Source: Bacteroidota bacterium (GTDB lineage: Bacteria > Bacteroidota > Ignavibacteria > Ignavibacteriales > Melioribacteraceae). From it: a DNA stretch of 8,251 nt. The position numbers and the translations under genes are program-made. The stretch spans positions 1 to 8,251 of the forward strand of contig JAEXUB010000117.1 of the NCBI GenBank assembly GCA_023453125.1. The letters are read 5' to 3'. Under the pieces are notes generated by a model, which was not told the origin of the DNA, ran no database searches, and saw only the letters and a list, made by a program, of their open reading frames with translations. This document shows, one piece after another, positions 6,366-8,251 of the stretch; positions within the stretch are counted from its first letter, which is position 1, and every line of letters starts with the position of its first letter.

Positions 6366-8251
6366 CTATTTCAGGAACACCATTTTTCTCTGTTCCGAAT
6401 AGGAGCCGGCTGTCAGACGGTAAAAATAAATTCCGCTCGGCAGTCCCGAAGCGTCGAACCTTACTGAATGGCTGCCACCGGGGAGGGGGCCGTTCAGAAG
6501 AGTTTTTATCTCCCTGCCGAGGGAATCATAAATTTTTAAAATTACTTCGGAAACGGCACCCGCATCACCAAAAGGAATGGTGAATGTAATAGTCGTAGAG
6601 GGATTAAAAGGATTCGGGTAGTTCTGCCCGAGTGAAAATCCGGCCGGCACCTCTTTGGCGAGGGTATTGTCTTCTATTCCAACTGTAAAATCCCTTACTG
6701 TATTGCTGATTCTTATTTCATCAATCCAGCCGTCTATACCTTCCCCTATTTTTAGAGCCTGATTATTTAATAATGTAGTTCCGGAGGAATAATCCTGAGT
6801 GAATGTAGATACAAGCCTCTTATCGGAATCGTGCAGTAGGAGTTTCATCTGCTTTCTCTGCGAATCTCTTATAAAGGCAATGTGATACCATTTATTAAGC
6901 TCCGGCACGGCTCCTGTTATTCCCACCCTGTTATTGCCCCCGTCAAAGAAGAAGCCGTAAAAAACATTGTTCCACCAGGGATTTATCTCGAGCGTATAAT
7001 TTGCAAAGTAGGCATTGTCGTTTCCCGGCTTAGTAATAATGGTCATTCCGTTTCCGTTATATGAATTGAGTTTAATCCAGGCCTCAATGGTCCAGTCCCC
7101 GCTTATATTTAAATTACTGTTGTGGGGAACGGTAATAATGGTTCCCTGCAATCTGGCGGCCGTACCCATATCCGCCCCGTTTCCGTTATCGTATGCAATG
7201 TTAGAGCTGCTCCCCGATTCGGAGGTTACGGTATTGAGAAGAGAATTATTAAAGTGCATAAGCAGCATAGTGGATGCATCCTTTAAATAGGGCCCGAAAG
7301 ATGCCGCCGGAGAAACAACCCTGAATGTACCGGCAGTAACTGCAAAGGAGGAATTATCGCCGGCATCCGAAATCCTTATTTTTCCCTGTTCGGCTCTCCC
7401 CGCCGGCAGAGTAATTTGAATTATATTTGTTCCCGTTTCTCTTGATGAAACAAGGGTTGACCAGCTTTGTCCGTTATCGGCAGAGTACTCAACCTTAACA
7501 TTTGAAATATTGAAAGAAGAATATTCAACTGTAAGTGTTTCTCCCGCAACATAGACTTCTCCTCCGGTTGGAGATGAAATGCTGATTCCCTTTTTTGCGG
7601 CGGCAGATGAGAGTTCAACTTCGGCAAGTCCATTGAGAGAAACACCCCCTACCCAGGAATGTCCGCTGAAAATGTAAGATCCCTTATAGTTTCCGTTGTC
7701 AGTATCGTAGTTGCACAATTCAACCCCGATTTTTTTGCCGGCAGAGGGAGTAACACCAAGCAGACTCCAGGGCACAGCCAGCTCAATGGAATATCCTGAA
7801 GATGTGTACCTCAAGGCCCCGTTTACTCCTCTGAGCGGGGTACGGTAGTAAGGCCCGTTGAATTTTATTTTCCAGCCAAGAACCAGATCGTTGTCTTTAA
7901 ATTCTATTCCGCGAGATAGATCAGGATCAATATCAAGTTCAATTCCGTCGTCGAAAAAATCGAACCAGTGCTCGGAAATACTTGAATCTTCAATCTCGAA
8001 TGCGACATAAAGATTTTCTTCATCCCATACCATCGAGGCAAGCGCTTTGTTGTCTATAGTCGGAACAATAGTAATATCAGAATCGGTCCAGAATTTGCGG
8101 TCGATAATAATATCTTTTTCCCACACCGGTTCATTTAGAACTCCATCAATGACGGGTTTGCCGTTGGTTTTTTTAATAGAAAGAGTGCGGGGTGCAGATT
8201 TCCAATAGGTATTATAATAATCATAAAATCCTGCTTCATATTCCTGTTTGT
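6366..8251 (-). CDS. T9SS-secreted modular surface protein: CBM9-like, Ig-like, LamG-like domains (5' end outside window)
   Basis: The frame stays open to the right edge, so GTG 8126 is an internal Val codon and not the start; 627 residues are visible. The upstream residues (KPVIDGVLNEP just before VWEKD) complete the N-terminal signature of a CBM9-like domain, about nt 8160-7605, with the usual W-DEENLYVAFEIED strand. Next comes an Ig-like domain, about 7596-7312 (SPTGGEVYVAGE, VEYSADNGQSW), then a concanavalin A-like LamG domain, about 7275-6690 (WTIEAWIKL, WYHIAF, WIDEIRISN), and a T9SS type A sorting domain, about 6648-6369 (NYPNPFNPSTTITF to RKMVFLK). The modules predict an exported glycan- or surface-binding protein. 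Whether a catalytic domain lies upstream cannot be seen; CBM9-like modules are often attached to xylanases or other hydrolases. No strong terminator follows the stop. Confidence 0.87.
   Translation of the reverse strand, partial: KQEYEAGFYDYYNTYWKSAPRTLSIKKTNGKPVIDGVLNEPVWEKDIIIDRKFWTDSDITIVPTIDNKALASMVWDEENLYVAFEIEDSSISEHWFDFFDDGIELDIDPDLSRGIEFKDNDLVLGWKIKFNGPYYRTPLRGVNGALRYTSSGYSIELAVPWSLLGVTPSAGKKIGVELCNYDTDNGNYKGSYIFSGHSWVGGVSLNGLAEVELSSAAAKKGISISSPTGGEVYVAGETLTVEYSSFNISNVKVEYSADNGQSWSTLVSSRETGTNIIQITLPAGRAEQGKIRISDAGDNSSFAVTAGTFRVVSPAASFGPYLKDASTMLLMHFNNSLLNTVTSESGSSSNIAYDNGNGADMGTAARLQGTIITVPHNSNLNISGDWTIEAWIKLNSYNGNGMTIITKPGNDNAYFANYTLEINPWWNNVFYGFFFDGGNNRVGITGAVPELNKWYHIAFIRDSQRKQMKLLLHDSDKRLVSTFTQDYSSGTTLLNNQALKIGEGIDGWIDEIRISNTVRDFTVGIEDNTLAKEVPAGFSLGQNYPNPFNPSTTITFTIPFGDAGAVSEVILKIYDSLGREIKTLLNGPLPGGSHSVRFDASGLPSGIYFYRLTAGSYSEQRKMVFLK

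Noticed and set aside
6343..6367. Possible hairpin (AGGGTT with AACCCT) just after the stop of the right-hand T9SS gene, as its terminator
   Set aside because: The stem is only 6 bp with a loop of about 13 nt, it overlaps the stop codon, and no T run follows on the minus strand.
6882..7290. Plus-strand open frames at 6882-7064 and 7015-7290
   Set aside because: They run antisense to the LamG region of the right-hand T9SS protein, which has clear domain content; no independent coding signal is seen.

Overview
The window looks like a chromosomal segment from a member of the Bacteroidota/Ignavibacteriota (FCB) group. The best evidence is two large surface proteins that each end in a type IX secretion (T9SS) type A sorting domain with the core NYPNPFNP(T/S)TTI. 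That spelling is typical of Ignavibacteria and related lineages (Calditrichota, Kryptonia, Marinimicrobia). I see no mobile element, CRISPR array, tRNA or rRNA. The lineage assignment is inference.

Layout. (1) Positions 1-4118, plus strand: a giant modular T9SS surface protein whose reading frame is already open at the left edge, so its start lies outside. It carries the end of a signal peptide, a predicted Cys-Gln thioester adhesin domain (Cys at 252, Gln at 426), an unnamed 'FTQGGWG' region, an SdrD B-like domain, a DUF11 domain that appears interrupted by an inserted choice-of-anchor A domain, a seven-blade Asp-box beta-propeller and the T9SS sorting domain. An intrinsic terminator follows. 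(2) Positions 4242-5351, plus strand: two back-to-back genes for small four-helix membrane proteins that are divergent paralogs and fit no family I recognise. (3) A hairpin terminator that can work on both strands separates them from (4) 5457-6275, minus strand, a Yip1-family multi-pass membrane protein with a good Shine-Dalgarno sequence, and (5) 6366-8251, minus strand, a second T9SS surface protein (CBM9-like, Ig-like, LamG-like, sorting domain) whose start lies beyond the right edge.

How the parts may work together: both large proteins look like exported binding or adhesion proteins built from carbohydrate- or protein-binding modules and delivered by the T9SS. Nothing shows that the three membrane proteins between them serve the same process; neighbourhood is the only link. 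The most notable element is the thioester domain, a covalent-adhesin module known mainly from Gram-positive LPXTG or pilus proteins, here joined to a T9SS sorting signal.
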